Source: Venturia oleaginea | Lineage: Eukaryota > Ascomycota > Dothideomycetes > Venturiales > Venturiaceae | Reading direction: 5' to 3' | DNA: 64,000 nt | NCBI GenBank assembly: GCA_013176395.1 | Contig: JABMLP010000012.1 | Coordinates: 620,001-684,000, forward strand | In this document: positions 9,279 through 20,728 of the stretch, piece by piece | Position numbering within the stretch: the stretch's first letter is position 1 | How the letters are laid out: the number at the start of each line of letters is the position of its first letter | The notes under the pieces: generated by a model | Told to the model about the DNA's origin: nothing | Databases searched by the model: none | Seen by the model: only the letters and a program-made list of their open reading frames with translations | Position numbers and translations under genes: made by a program

Positions 9279-11903
9279 ATGCCGATAACCATTTCTGACA
9301 AGGTGTACGCGTGGTGCACGTCCAAGGATTCCGTCAGTAATGAGTTAGCCAAGGATCCGAGTCTTTCTCCTGGAGATGCTGTTAAGAAATTCTATGGCGA
9401 AGGCGGTGGAATCAGTTTGAGCGAGAAGAAGGCGTCGCCTCATAGAGAGCCAGCAACTCAGGAAGAATTAGAACGCGCATTTCAATGTGGTGATTTTGGT
9501 CCAACAAGACCGAGCGAGCTGTTCTTGAGAATATTTCACGATTCACTTCTTCCGTTGGAGCACGATCCCATGATGGGATGCGTGTCGCCTTCTTTGATGG
9601 GGAGTTATGGTGCCATCCCATTAACGATCATTGCGCCGCTTCCAGATATCTGCAGGCACATGTCAAATCTAATTGCTCGGGCCGAGAAAGAAGTCTTCCT
9701 TGCAACGAATTACTGGGTGGATTCAGATGCGTCAAGATTGATCACGGATGCTCTCAAGGAGTTATCAAAAAGAGCTGGAGCACGAGGCGAAAAGACTGTG
9801 GTCAAGATCTTGTATGATCGAGGAAATGCGAAGCAGGTTCGCTATACCTCCCTTACAAATAATTGACTGCCGTTGACGTTTATTAGGTCATCAAGAACCA
9901 TCAGAAGGTCAGCGTGGAGGAATACACCGGAAAGGACATCATGATGCCTTCTCCAGAAGAGGCCCCTCATCTCGACATCCAAGTCGAAAATTACCACAGA
10001 CCAACATTCGGCACCTTCCATTCCAAGTTCATGACAGTCGACCGCAAATATGCTGTCATCTCAAGCAACAATATCCAAGTAATCATCAATATCCTTCTCT
10101 TTCTTGATCGATGCTGACCTCAACAGGACAACGACAACATGGAGATGATGACGCATCTCGAAGGCCCAATCGTAGACAGTCTCTACGATGTATGTCTAGT
10201 ATCATGGCACGAAGCACCAGAACCACCAATGCCGAGCTACAACACTCCAGCAGCGATGGGCGGTCTGCCAACATTCGACGACCCATCCTTCCACAGCATG
10301 TTCGACCAATCCGGACACCTTCTCGTGCCAGAACGAGGAGATTCCAGAGATTTGAAAGAAGTGGTAGCAAACGGAAACTCAGTCCGTCTACCACTCCACG
10401 CTCCAGCAGACCCACATTACGATCCATCGATCGCGGCGGAGATTACTAGGATGCAATCTGTGTTATCGCCCAACTCGGGGACGAAAACGAGGATGGAGCT
10501 TGTTACTGAGCATCTCAACCGAGCAACGCATCTGAAACGTGAAGGTACTGCTCCTGCTTGTCGTCCAGAGGAGGAAATGACGCCGTATATACCTCATCCC
10601 GTTCACGAACCTTTTCCAATCGCGCTTGTGAACCGGAAACCGTGGGGCGCACCAAACCATTCTTGTGTCAACACTCCACAGAATGAAGCCTGGCTTTCTG
10701 CGCTGCGAAACGCGAAATCGAATGTTTTCATCCAAACCCCAGATTTGAATGCTGCACCGCTCATTCCGGCGATATTGGAGGCGGTACGGAGGGGTATTCA
10801 AGTAACTTACTACGTCTGTCTCGGCTACAACGACGCAGGCGAACTCCTTCCTTTCCAAGGCGGAACCAACGAAATGATTGCTCATAAATTGTACACCGAG
10901 CTTGACGCAAAAGATCGAGTCCGGTTACACGTCGGTTATTACGTCGGCAAAGACCAAATCATGCCCATCCATAATAAATTCAAATCGAGGAGTTGTCACA
11001 GTAAGTTTTGTGATCCTTCGTGTTTGGAAAATCAGAATTACAAGGAAGAAAATAAACTAATCACGTGCACAATAGTCAAACTAATGATTGTGGATGATCA
11101 CATTGGAATACAGGGTAACGGGAATCAAGATACGCAATCTTGGTTTCATTCACAGGAAACAAACATCATGATTGATTCATCCATGGTATGTTTGGCGTGG
11201 AAAGAGGGGATTCGGAGAAATCAAAGTGAGTTTCTTCTCTTTCGCGTATCGATAGCCTTGCAGCAATCGATAGCCTTGTCTACCCACAACTCTGCACACG
11301 CCTCGCATATCACTCGACATATACAAACTTCACGATCATTCACCCTCATCATCAGTACCAAGCTCAATGGCGCAGCGGAAGCGCGCCGGGCTCATAACCC
11401 GGAGGACGACGGATCGAAACCGTCTTGAGCTATCTCCCATTCCTTTTTGCCCTCTCCTAGTAGGACATTCAATCCCGCATCCATCACCTCCCCCCAATCC
11501 CGCGCATTTCTTTTTGCTCCTCTCACTACCTTTCCTTTCTTTCACCTTTCCTTTCTTTCACCTTTCCTTTCTTTCACCTTTCCTTTCTTTCACCTTTCCT
11601 TTCTTTCACCTTTCCTTTCTTTCACCTTTCCTTTCTTTCACCTTTCCTTTCTTTCACCTTTCCTTTCTTTCACCTTGCCCAAGTCTCCAGATCGTGTTCC
11701 TGGCAAAGATGGTTTGGTTAGAACCTAACATTTCCTCTTCAGATACACATCTCTACGGCATAGCGTCGCAAGACGACGGTATCTGGCGCGACAAAGACGG
11801 GAATGAAGCACCGGGCGCCATTGGAAAAGATCCAGGGAGATTTTCATGGGCAAAGGGGGTTATGGGTGCTATACAACGTGTCAGAGGTGCCGGTGGATTT
11901 TAA
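9279..11903 (+). CDS. Phospholipase D-like protein with two HKD motifs
   Basis: Five exons: 9279-9836, 9887-10078, 10127-11000, 11076-11225 and 11743-11903. All junctions are GT-AG and keep frame, giving 644 residues. HKD motif 1 is HSKFMTVDRKYAVISSNN (from residue 231); motif 2, HIKLMIVDDHIGIQGNGNQD (from residue 541), is assembled only across intron 3, which splits the codon after its His. The two HxKxxxxD motifs form one active site in this superfamily (phospholipase D, cardiolipin synthase and relatives), which hydrolyses or transfers phosphodiesters. The C-terminus (RNQNTHLYGIASQDDGIWRD...GAIGKDPGRFSW) continues on exon 5 after an unusually long 517-nt intron. No signal peptide or membrane span is evident. 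Exact substrate unknown. Confidence 0.88.
11361..11432 (+). tRNA. Initiator tRNA-Met (CAT), inside an intron
   Basis: A full cloverleaf of 72 nt without an intron. Acceptor stem AGCTCAA/TTGAGCT has the A1:U72 pair; the D arm is GCGCAGCGGAAGCGC; the anticodon stem-loop is CCGGG-CTCATAA-CCCGG with anticodon CAT; the T arm is GACGG-ATCGAAA-CCGTC. The ATCGAAA T-loop (A in place of T54), A1:U72 and three G:C pairs in the anticodon stem are hallmarks of eukaryotic initiator tRNA, not elongator tRNA-Met. It lies in sense orientation within intron 4 (11226-11742) of the phospholipase D-like gene. Confidence 0.95.
11528..11671. repeat. 16-bp polypyrimidine minisatellite, nine units
   Basis: Nine exact tandem copies of ACCTTTCCTTTCTTTC run from 11528 to 11671, with a partial tenth unit. 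The tract is pure pyrimidine apart from the A of each unit. It sits in intron 4 of the phospholipase D-like gene, downstream of the tRNA and about 70 nt upstream of the 3' splice site (branch-like CTAAC at 11725, AG at 11742). Confidence 0.95.
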
Positions 11904-11988
11904 GATATCTCAATGTTCATACGCAACGTCAGCGTTGATGCATTTGATACTGATACATACTGTACAAAACTTTTCCAGAATGCATGAT

Positions 11989-13287
11989 TTAATCTACCAT
12001 TGTCTCGACGCTGCCTAAGGGTCTGCTAACGACATCGATGATTCCATCGACCACGTGTTGTCTTGCAGACTCACTGCTCACATTTTTTCCTCCGAGATAT
12101 ACCAGCCAGAGTAATCTTGCGATTCTCTCGTCATTCAGTATGCCAAAGTTTTCTACCTTGCCCTTTTTATCTTGGTACATTACCCCCAAGCTGCCATCTC
12201 CGCCTCGTGTCAAGAGTAGCACGGAGCCAGTCGGCGCAGAACCCTTCCCTTGCATCAATGACTTGAAATCCTTCATCGCCGTACCGAATGATTCGTCCTC
12301 AAACGGTGAATTTCCCTTTGCCTTGGCAACTTGCGTCCGTGCCGTGATGCCTCTTACGAATCCGTCTCTTAGATGTCCAAAGTCTGTATTCCTCGTCGGT
12401 ACAACTCTGAATGCTGTTTTCAAGTTCAAATCTTTATCTGAGAGTATCTCGTCCCATAATTCATAGCTCGAATCGCCATCGAGGAGTAGTGAGCGTAGTT
12501 GCTGTTTCTCGGTTGAGACGAGGGAGGATGCGAGGGGGTTTACGCGTTTTATGAGTTTCGATTGGAGGGTGGAGAGGGAGGAGGTTTGGATGTAGAAGCC
12601 TACTACATAGACCTGTATGCCGAGGAAGGAGACAGTTCTTATGCCGAGACCGAGGAGTGTGTATTCTGTGTCGTCTTTGTTATTGGATGTTGAGGGTAGA
12701 TTTATTGTTTTTGGAAAGTGAGGGATTGTTGATGTGCCTGTTTCTACCAATTCGATATCTTCGCCTGTCTTCCCGTCATGGGCGAGGAGTTTTTGACCGC
12801 CTGGTGCTATAACCACTTCTTTGCCTTGGAATTTCTCGATTTGACCATCAGGTGAGTCATTCTTTGTCTTTGAGAACCATTCGCTTCCTTCTTTCTCGGC
12901 TGGAGCGTCCTTGACTATCTCACAACCATCGGCCAGCAACTCCTCTTCTTCTTGCCTCTTTTTCAAAGCCTCAGCCTCATTGATCTTGATGTTCATGAAA
13001 TAGACAATGATCAATTGCGCCATCACGGTCAGCGCCAGCCCCACGCTGGCCCATTTGATGCGCTTGACGCGGTAGGCGTTTTGGGCGAGGTAATGGCGTT
13101 CGAGTGCTATTTCGTCTGCAGGATTCAGAATGGGCTGTTTGAGGATCTCCTCGATTTCGTCGGGGCGGGGGTTGCGCTTTGTCGATATATGGCGGGTGGG
13201 CATCCATTGTCGTGCTGAGCGAGGTATTCGGAGGTATTGATTTGGGAGGCGCCGGAGGGCTATACGGGAGGCTATTGAGGAAGACAT
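11989..13287 (-). CDS. AIM18: AIM18-like mitochondrial chalcone-isomerase-fold protein
   Basis: A single uninterrupted frame of 432 residues. The N-terminus is Arg/Ser-rich (MSSSIASRIALRRLPNQYLR), like a mitochondrial presequence. One membrane span follows (ASVGLALTVMAQLIIVYFMN, ~85-105). The C-terminal ~230 residues match the chalcone-isomerase-like domain of yeast Aim18/Aim46: LGLGIRTVSFLGIQVYVVGFYI, the FRVVPTRNTDFGHLRDGFVRGI block, and a Gly-rich stretch near RGGDGSLGVMYQDKKG. These proteins sit in the mitochondrial inner membrane, and catalytic chalcone isomerisation is not expected. Family assignment is confident; role is known only by analogy. Confidence 0.88.
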   Translation of the reverse strand: MSSSIASRIALRRLPNQYLRIPRSARQWMPTRHISTKRNPRPDEIEEILKQPILNPADEIALERHYLAQNAYRVKRIKWASVGLALTVMAQLIIVYFMNIKINEAEALKKRQEEEELLADGCEIVKDAPAEKEGSEWFSKTKNDSPDGQIEKFQGKEVVIAPGGQKLLAHDGKTGEDIELVETGTSTIPHFPKTINLPSTSNNKDDTEYTLLGLGIRTVSFLGIQVYVVGFYIQTSSLSTLQSKLIKRVNPLASSLVSTEKQQLRSLLLDGDSSYELWDEILSDKDLNLKTAFRVVPTRNTDFGHLRDGFVRGITARTQVAKAKGNSPFEDESFGTAMKDFKSLMQGKGSAPTGSVLLLTRGGDGSLGVMYQDKKGKVENFGILNDERIARLLWLVYLGGKNVSSESARQHVVDGIIDVVSRPLGSVETMVD

Positions 13288-13757
13288 TGAGATTATTGAT
13301 TGTGGAGATCCAGGAGTATGAGGAAGCGAATGATAGTGATGCGCGGGAGGCTCGTGCTGACTAAACTCATACCACGAATGAACCTTGAACCTTCAACCTT
13401 AAGTCCATCCATCCATCCCAAGCCACTGCTTTCTCATCGATGTTTGGTTCCCCTTGACTAAGTAATATAACGGTCTTGAGAGACTTCTCCCGGCGTTCAA
13501 TGATTTTTCAAGGCTCGATTATGCTCATGTATAGCTTCGAAAGTGCAAAACAGCTGTATTAAAGAATACGGGCAACGAGGACAAAGAGAATGAGCTGGCC
13601 AATTGTTTTGCGTAGGAGAGGGCTGCAGCTCGAGAAACCATCGCGGGCTACAAAGCTGATCTCCTAGATATTATCATGGTTCCTGTTTGGCATTTCTGGT
13701 TTTCACAACTTGCTCAGATATCAGGGTTCACCATAGACGTATCAACACCGCAGTCCT
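13288..13757. other. Intergenic region, nothing recognised
   Basis: Upstream region of the AIM18-like gene. No gene, repeat or RNA seen. Confidence 0.4.
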
Positions 13758-14678
13758 TTGCTTCCTCTTCTTCTTCATCGCCCTTATTCTCAATCGTCCT
13801 TTCAGTGGAGGACGGTAATTTGTCAGAATCCCTCTCACGAACCCCATAAATCTACCAACATTCCCGCCGACGAGTTGATAGTATCCAAACCGTTCAATGG
13901 CCATTGCACAGTATCTCAAATCAAGTCCGGCAATAGTCTACGCCATCGCGTCGACGCACCGGTAAAATCCGAACAGTTTATCAAGGCCATCGAAAACGGA
14001 AACTCACTCCTTTGCATGATGAAGATGATAAAAGAAGCCGCTGCAGCATGGGCCTCGGCCTCACCGAAATGGGGTCCCAGAACCCAGTCACGAGCCGTTT
14101 CAACAATCCCAGCGGTCTACAGCTTTGGGGCTGGGTTGCTGTTAGCAGTCTTGATGGTCACCCGTTCGAAAACGATAGTATCACACTCGAATTTAACGAT
14201 TTCATGAAGACCCTGGAATTAGAGCTACAACTGTTGGAACGATTGGTGCAGCAATACCAATCCCATGAAGAGGATTTCAAGGTTGATGTAGAAGGGACGG
14301 TGGTGGAAGGGGTGGTAGGTCCTAATCTGATCGACCACAATCTGTTTATTCAACATAGTCGAGCTAAATACTAACGGCTCATTTCATTAGGGTATATGGG
14401 AAGCAACCTACGCGGGGTACCTTAACAAAAACAAGGACAATAGCCATGGTGGTCAGACTCAGCATCATGTATTCGCCAACATGGTTCATCGCCGAATACA
14501 GTTACCCCAGCCCTGCCCCACTTCTAACCAGACCTTCCGACGTGTGATTCTTACAATACTATCGCCACGGCCAAAATTCTACGGCTTTTCACCTTCAGAG
14601 GATATAGCCCCCATCTCGGCACCACGACACATTTTCATCCAAAACGTCATTAATGCAGACGTCATGGAACTTCTGGGG

Positions 14679-16081
14679 CACGGGTTGGCCGGAATTGACG
14701 GCGCACAGACCCCTGACCTTCATCCGATCTCTAAAACAACACGTAGATTCCATGTAAACCACCACATTATGGCTCCCACAACGCCGAAAAAGAAGCTACC
14801 AAAGACTGATCGTCGAGAATATGATACCGTGAAGCGAAATCGATTTTTTCAAGCCCTTGACTCCGCTAGTCCCTCCTCTAGCTTTAGATATATTTGCCAC
14901 CTTCCTGGAATCAACATCCCAACTCCCACCGGCCGTAGATGGCGGAAAAACCGAGAAGATTGGGGCAATAAAGCGCTTAGAACAACAAGAAAGAGGAGTT
15001 CTATCTTAGGAAGAAAAACCCTGGTATCTGCCTCTGATTTAGAGAAGATAATTGACCAAGATGACCCAACACACGAGATGGGCTACCGAGATCAAGTCGA
15101 AGAACTCAATTTGGAAGCCGCACCACGAACTTTACGTCGCCACGCCAATCAGATAGAAGCCAAACGATTCAAAAAGAAGTTTCAAAAGAGAATTAGCAAA
15201 AAGAATCAAGCCCTCCGCCGTCAGTACGGCCAAGAACACCTCACCGCCACGATTTCAGGCTTTTGGTCTCGCATTTGGTTCACAGACGAGGCTCACTTCC
15301 AGTCAAAGCAGCTGATGGAAGAGCCCGAGTACGAGCTACGTAAACCCGGGCAAGAAAGGTCTATAAATGAGTCAAAAGGCACAGGTTTAGACATCACAAT
15401 CCACGTCGCCGGCGGAGTCAACTACAACCACAAAGGTAGCCTCATATTCTACAAAGATCCTGTTGAGCCCTCAGAGAAGCAGCGGGCTCCTACCAAGCCT
15501 AAGCAACTCAAGTACGAGCTGGATACTGCCTTTGCAGAGCGCTGCAAGGTCTACGATGACTGGAAGGCAAAACAGGATGCTACACCAAAAGGAAACTGCA
15601 TGTCGCATGTCTTTTACGCTGAAAAGATACTGCCACAACATATTAAGGCTATACAGGACTTGGAGGCAAAGCACAAGTGCAGATACTGGCTACAGGAGGA
15701 TGGCGATCCATCGCACGGAATCAACTCACTAAACTCACCTCCAGCCGTCCTTAAACGCGAAGCAGATCTCTTATTACTCACCCACCCTCCAGAGTCACTA
15801 GATTTGAACCCTATAGAAGCTTGTTGGAACATCATGAAGGGTAGATTGGTTGGTAGAAAGTGGACAACGGTGGCCCAATTCAAGGCAGATATTCAGGCAG
15901 AATGGGACCGTATTACACTTAAACAAATTCGTGACCGCATGAGGGAGATGCCCCAGCGCTGTAGATCAATTATTGAGCAGCCTCAAGTGCGAATTCAAAG
16001 CGCTTTGTGGTGATATCTGTACATTACTCTAAAATCACATATTGAGGCGGTCTGTGCGCCGTCAATTCTGGCCAACCCGTG
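14679..16081 (+). mobile_element. Tc1/mariner-type transposon, 33-bp terminal inverted repeats
   Basis: Terminal inverted repeats at 14679-14711 (CACGGGTTGGCCGGAATTGA...) and 16049-16081 (reverse complement CACGGGTTGGCCAGAATTGA...) flank one transposase gene. The element is 1403 bp. Unlike typical Tc1/mariner elements, no TA duplication is seen at the ends: GGG occurs on both sides. The edges could therefore be off by a few bases. Confidence 0.85.
14769..16013 (+). CDS. Transposase, Tc1/mariner DDE_3 type
   Basis: Open frame of 414 residues starting MAPTTPKKKLPK. The frame is open upstream, but the Met at 14769 is the first one well inside the left terminal repeat. Catalytic signatures: WFTDEAHF (first Asp), YWLQEDGDPSHG (second Asp) and ESLDLNPIEACWN (Glu). 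The N-terminal part is basic, as expected for DNA binding, with the FKKKFQKRISKKNQALRRQY stretch just before the catalytic core. No stop or frameshift was seen, so it may still be functional. Cuts and pastes the flanking element. Confidence 0.88.
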   Translation: MAPTTPKKKLPKTDRREYDTVKRNRFFQALDSASPSSSFRYICHLPGINIPTPTGRRWRKNREDWGNKALRTTRKRSSILGRKTLVSASDLEKIIDQDDPTHEMGYRDQVEELNLEAAPRTLRRHANQIEAKRFKKKFQKRISKKNQALRRQYGQEHLTATISGFWSRIWFTDEAHFQSKQLMEEPEYELRKPGQERSINESKGTGLDITIHVAGGVNYNHKGSLIFYKDPVEPSEKQRAPTKPKQLKYELDTAFAERCKVYDDWKAKQDATPKGNCMSHVFYAEKILPQHIKAIQDLEAKHKCRYWLQEDGDPSHGINSLNSPPAVLKREADLLLLTHPPESLDLNPIEACWNIMKGRLVGRKWTTVAQFKADIQAEWDRITLKQIRDRMREMPQRCRSIIEQPQVRIQSALW

Positions 16082-16209
16082 GGGCAATTGTACAATGGTA
16101 GGGAGGTTCAATGGCCCAAGGGTGAATTGTTCGAAGCTGAGAGTGAGGGAGGAATGATGTTGATTGGGTTGAAGCATGGGAGTGCAGTGTCCATGTTTCT
16201 CTTCTAGCA

Positions 16210-17499
16210 TAAAGATTATTTTGGCGATGTTGTTATTCAAAGTCAGGTTGTGGCGTTCGCATCCGCAATATGGGTCGCCTCGCTGGGACTGGTGTTTTGA
16301 GATTGGGAAAGTGAATGAGTAGAGGGACGTTGGAGGTATGGGTAATAGTAGGCGGTGGGAGAAGCTTTTGCCTGAGAAACTTTGAACAATTCTGCCTTAT
16401 AAATCGGGGTCTGATTCGACGAGAGCTTCCGATTTCCATTTGGCCTTGTATGTATCTACGTGTAAAGCCAGTGCACTCATTTGCCAGCGCTACGTTCTCC
16501 ATTCGTTTTATATGGAAGTCATGGTCGATCTTGATAGCATCGCTAAAGGATCCTGTCTGAACTAGCAAGCTTACACCAAGCAGGTCAAAACCATGGTGCT
16601 ACGTCCTAAAGGAGTAGATACCCGAGAAGTAAAAGGCTGATCACGTTATCTCAAGTCTAACAATGGACTTCTATTTGAGCATCATTCACCCAATAATCAG
16701 GCGTCACCTTTGATGCAGAATCTGTCGGAAGAATGGCTCTATAAAGAGACAATATTTGAATAGACGCGTGATTTTCTTGGCGCCTTGGTAGTCGCGTTCT
16801 GCAACTCCAGATCTCAACCTGTGGCTATCATTCCATCTCATTCCGATGTCTTTGCATCTCTGACTACATACTCTTTGATACATCGTCCATGAACCGCTGT
16901 GTAACCTGTCGAGCTCCTTCGCGATGGACGTGATTTTGGATTTTGAAAGATTCTTACCCAGAAGCGCGACGGGTTCTTGATCCTGTAATACTGGACAAGA
17001 AACTCATTTCGTTCATCCTCTACACTATTCTATCCATGGGTCATCATTTTATCTCGATAGGCGGTTCGTTTTGTGGTCAGCTTCTGATGCCGAAGCTCGC
17101 TAGTTGCCAAATCTAACTCTGCACGCTATGGTCTGAGGTTTAACCACAATTTTGTTTCGTTTTTCATTCTCATGGCAAATCTGTTGCGATAGATAGTCTC
17201 AAATCATTATTAAATTTGCTCAGCAGTTAGATCCGGAATGCTTGAAGGACGAATCTCTTTCGACGAGTTCTTCCACCAAGGCCTTCCTCGACTCTTGGTC
17301 AGCCATCGACATTCAACATGTACTTTGTTTATCGGCGAACGATCACCGTACTTTTTTAAGTCTCGTGATTAGGTCGTCACGTTCATCCCCTTTCTCAACA
17401 CCCTTCTGCTCAAGATGGCACCGTTTATTTGTGGAAGACTCCCCTTGACTTCCGCTTTCTCTTCAACCTTAAAGCTGGAATACCACAAGCACATTCAAG
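16210..17499. other. Intergenic region, nothing recognised
   Basis: No gene or repeat could be supported. Short frames on both strands lack family signatures. Confidence 0.4.
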
Positions 17500-20358
17500 A
17501 TGTTTGATCAGGACCTGCACGATACGTATCATCATTACAAATCTAATACCACCGATGCCGCCATTTGGCTCAGAGACACCGCAGCCGAAATCGAGCAAGC
17601 TCAGAAGACAGCTTTAAACCAGGAAAATAGGTCGAATATGCCGAGAAGGAGACTTCAAAGGGAATCGAGGGAAACGGGTAGTCCTGGGATCAAAAACCAC
17701 TGGCCAAGGATCTCAGGGATCTTCTCCGACAACCGAGGCAAGTAGCACTCACCTGTGTGCCAGGATCCGTTTCTAATGTTGAGTTCCAAGAATACCGCTA
17801 CAGTAAAGCAGGACTACGAGTTGGAGAGGGAGGAGTGGGTTCCAAATGCCAGGAGAGTCGCCAGTTATTCACCACTCCTTGTCATACCCGACCACATCTT
17901 GGTTGCATTAGACCGGTCCATCAACTACCGTCAAGAGCATCGTGAAAATGTCATCAAGCGAAAGGCGCTTGGGGTGGCTCGTGGCATTGTGAATGGCGTA
18001 ACAAACATGTTCTGGAAATATGATGAAACCCATATCCACTTCATCCAGATTCTCGAGGAAGTTCGCCAGCTTTTGAGGACTATCAAACCGATCGTGGAAC
18101 CCTGGCGATCCAAGACGAGAAGTTCAAACGCTATCGAAGGAAGCTCGCCGCCCAATCTAAGCCTCAACCCACAAAATCGAATGCAGAGAACAGATATTCC
18201 CAACTCCAGACCGACGACACCGAAGATGATTTCGATGGAAAACTCTTTGTGTCGGGTGGTGATAGTGAGTTTGTTCACAACAGTATTGAACTCTCCAAAG
18301 TCCAGTACGCAACGAATGCAACGAATGAAATTCCCAAGGTGGAGGCCTACTTCGCTTTCTGGTGTTTCTCAGGGATGTGGATGGTCTCCTGGCCTTTGTT
18401 GCTCAAACATGGTCGGATTACTGCGCCGGAAAGCTAGAGCTCGCAGCCGCTGCTATCACTGTCAACACATCGACTGCTCTTGCGCGATCGATGGAGGAAA
18501 GATTCCACAGATGCTTCCCCGATCACTACAAGGATATCGTACGTGTATACCTCGAGGGTGCCCATTCCAAGTCTGAACTTGATTTGAAGTGCAAGGAACA
18601 TCCAGAAGGTACTACTCAGGGTTTGACTTATGGGGGCGTGGAGGATTCATTCCTCAATATCTACAGTGTTCTTACTACATCTCGGAAGGATTTTCACGGT
18701 GAACCCATGATGGCAGGCATATCTGATGACGGCACAACAGTCAATCAGTACTCTGCGGACAGGGCCGCGCTTTCCTGCTTTCTTTCGTCTCTGCAAGGAA
18801 TGGCCACGATGACAGATAAGATCCCCGCGGAAGACGAGTTCACCAAAGCTTCTCGCCAATTCATCTCTGACCACAAGATACCAGTCTGGTATTTGTTCGC
18901 CGCTAACGCATACCTCGTATGCCGCCGCTTAGACGCGAGCATTGAATTTGGCCGTGAGACTCTTCAAGTTGTCGCGGGAATCGCTGCCGCGACTGTCCAC
19001 GAAGAAGCAACATTTCGCGGTCATGCAGATCCCATGGGTAGAACGCAAGAATCCGATGAGTTTCTGAACTTGATCACCTGCGATCTTCGTGACTGGGTCC
19101 TTGAGGATCCGAGCTCGGAGTATGAGGACAATCTACCTGATGACAAGACAGTGTCAGAGAGGGCGGCTTTTCTTAGCATCAACCCCATCCTCTGCGGCTT
19201 GCTCCTTCTACACCTTCTAATTTTACTACACGACGAAGGTGTTAGTGTCGCGAATGAACGGGGTACAATCCAGCATGCAGGTTATCTCTACACTGCCATA
19301 CAACAAGAAGTGTTGGGAAGCTACAAACGCACGAACTACACGAATACGAGCTTCAAAAGATAATGAATTGCATGCCTTAAAAAGCTAGGAATCTACAGCA
19401 AATTTAAGTCATTTGAGTACCCTCAATTCATGCATTGATGCATGAACTTTGATGCATCAAGTACACATCAGAAACGCGGTCTTGAAACGATCTTGAAACC
19501 CAACAAGAAGAGCTTCTGGGCAAAGCTCGTATGCCCAAGGGATCCGCAACGATTGACCGCAACTGGAAAGACATGGAATATGTGATCAAGCTCTACGGCG
19601 ATACGCGATTCTTCTATGGAGCACGCCCCCGAAACCTTGAGGATTATTTCAAATAATTCTCCCTGACACTGGGATACTCCGCTACCAACTTCGCGAGCCA
19701 TCGACGCAACTCTCAGCCTCAAAATTCCAGGCAACCCAAAACGCTTGACAGGCTTGCACCCGTGTCTCTTATGTTCAGAGAGAGTGTTGTGGGTACAAAC
19801 GCTCGTACAAACTTTGATCTGGCCGACATACAGAAAATTCTGGCAAAAGTGAGATCATGCAGTAAACCGGACGAAAAACATGCCTCAATAGAGTCAGCAA
19901 CTGGCGATTTTACGAACAACGAAGGCAACGTCCAAGTGCGTTCTCATGAGCAAGCAGACAAAGAGCATGATTACACACCTGTACAATTCCTAACCGAACT
20001 TCGCGCGTCTCTCCACTCCGAATGCATGGAACTGGCTTTCGACTTCCTGCGGTTCCATCGCTTCTATCGGACCTTGTTACTCAACATCACTCGCGAGCTC
20101 AAACCCGAAGTGGAAGAAGCGGGTGCGAGGGACATGTATGGGCAATGCGAATTGCATCTTCCGATCACGGTCGGATACATCTTTATGACAGCAACTGATG
20201 TTGGACATCTGCCAAGTTTAGCTAGGGCAAAGACATGGCCTAAGAAGTCGCTCATGGCGATGCGTAAGGCGGCGAGGGTCATCAAAGAGGAGATTACAAA
20301 GGCTGGAGATTTGGAGGTCAAGGCTTTGCGGGAGTGGGGTTGGGAGGTTGATGTCTAG
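17500..20358 (+). pseudogene. DUF6604-family gene, broken (paralogue 2)
   Basis: Starts at 17500 with the DUF6604 signature TYHHYKSNTTDAAIWLRDTA. In-frame TAG at 17743. Two frameshifts follow: one near 18090-18110 (between RTIKPIVEP and DEKFKRYRRKLAAQ) and one near 18365 (between YFAFWCF and RDVDGLLAFVAQTWSDYC). A long stretch is then intact (to 19363). About 195 bp of extra sequence sits between two similar blocks (AIQQEVLG at ~19305 and ETQQEELLG at ~19497). The frame resumes with NWKDMEYVIKLYGD, has an in-frame TAA near 19655 (DYFK-stop-FSLTLGYSATNF), and ends REWGWEVDV at 20356. Co-linear with the copy at 4.4-7.1 kb on the other strand. TAG/TAA replacing Gln codons is what C-to-T mutation (RIP) produces. 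Confidence 0.75.
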
Positions 20359-20728
20359 AATCACAAAATTGTCGGAGGAAAGAATCAGCCGGGCTTTGAA
20401 AGCAAGCCGGAGCGCTATGGTCAAGGTTTTGCCAACTTTCTCTTTTTCTACCCCTAGTGGAGCATTTCGAGCTCACAATGCTGACATTGACAACGAGTTG
20501 TCGGAATGGTCGCCACTCTGCTACTGAAGTGATAGGGTACTCTCAAGTGTTAATGCTGGTGTGTCTGATGACTAGACGACTAAACAACGGGATTCAACAG
20601 CACAACACAAGATTGAGCTGCACAATCAACACAGATTACGCTGTCCCCGTGGCTTCAATGTTTAAGCTCTCGTTTCCAATCACTCTAGTATCTCAGATGA
20701 GGCCTCATGCAGTCATCAATTTACCTCG

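Larger units (their letters stand above)
13758..16209 (+). pseudogene. Unrecognised gene apparently interrupted by a mariner-type element
   Basis: Left of the transposon, coding-like peptides occur in two frames: DAPVKSEQFIKAIENGNS (~13950) and HPFENDSITLEFNDFMKTLE followed by LLERLVQQYQSHEEDFK (~14160-14300). An intron with GTAGGT...TACTAAC...TTCATTAG (~14314-14390) would join the latter to GIWEATYAGYLNKNKDNSHG. Right of the transposon (from ~16083) an open stretch reads YNGREVQWPKGELFEAESEG...KHGSAVSMFLF and stops near 16207. I propose that both sides belong to one gene split by the element; the family is not recognised and the first exon is unresolved. Confidence 0.35.

Noticed and set aside
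11367..11728. Open frames across the tRNA and minisatellite (repeated FLSFTFPFFHLS)
   Set aside because: They are the translation of the 16-bp repeat and the tRNA within an intron; no coding support.
14481..14768. N-terminal extension of the mariner-type transposase
   Set aside because: The frame is open upstream of 14769, but it crosses the left terminal repeat and includes host-gene sequence.
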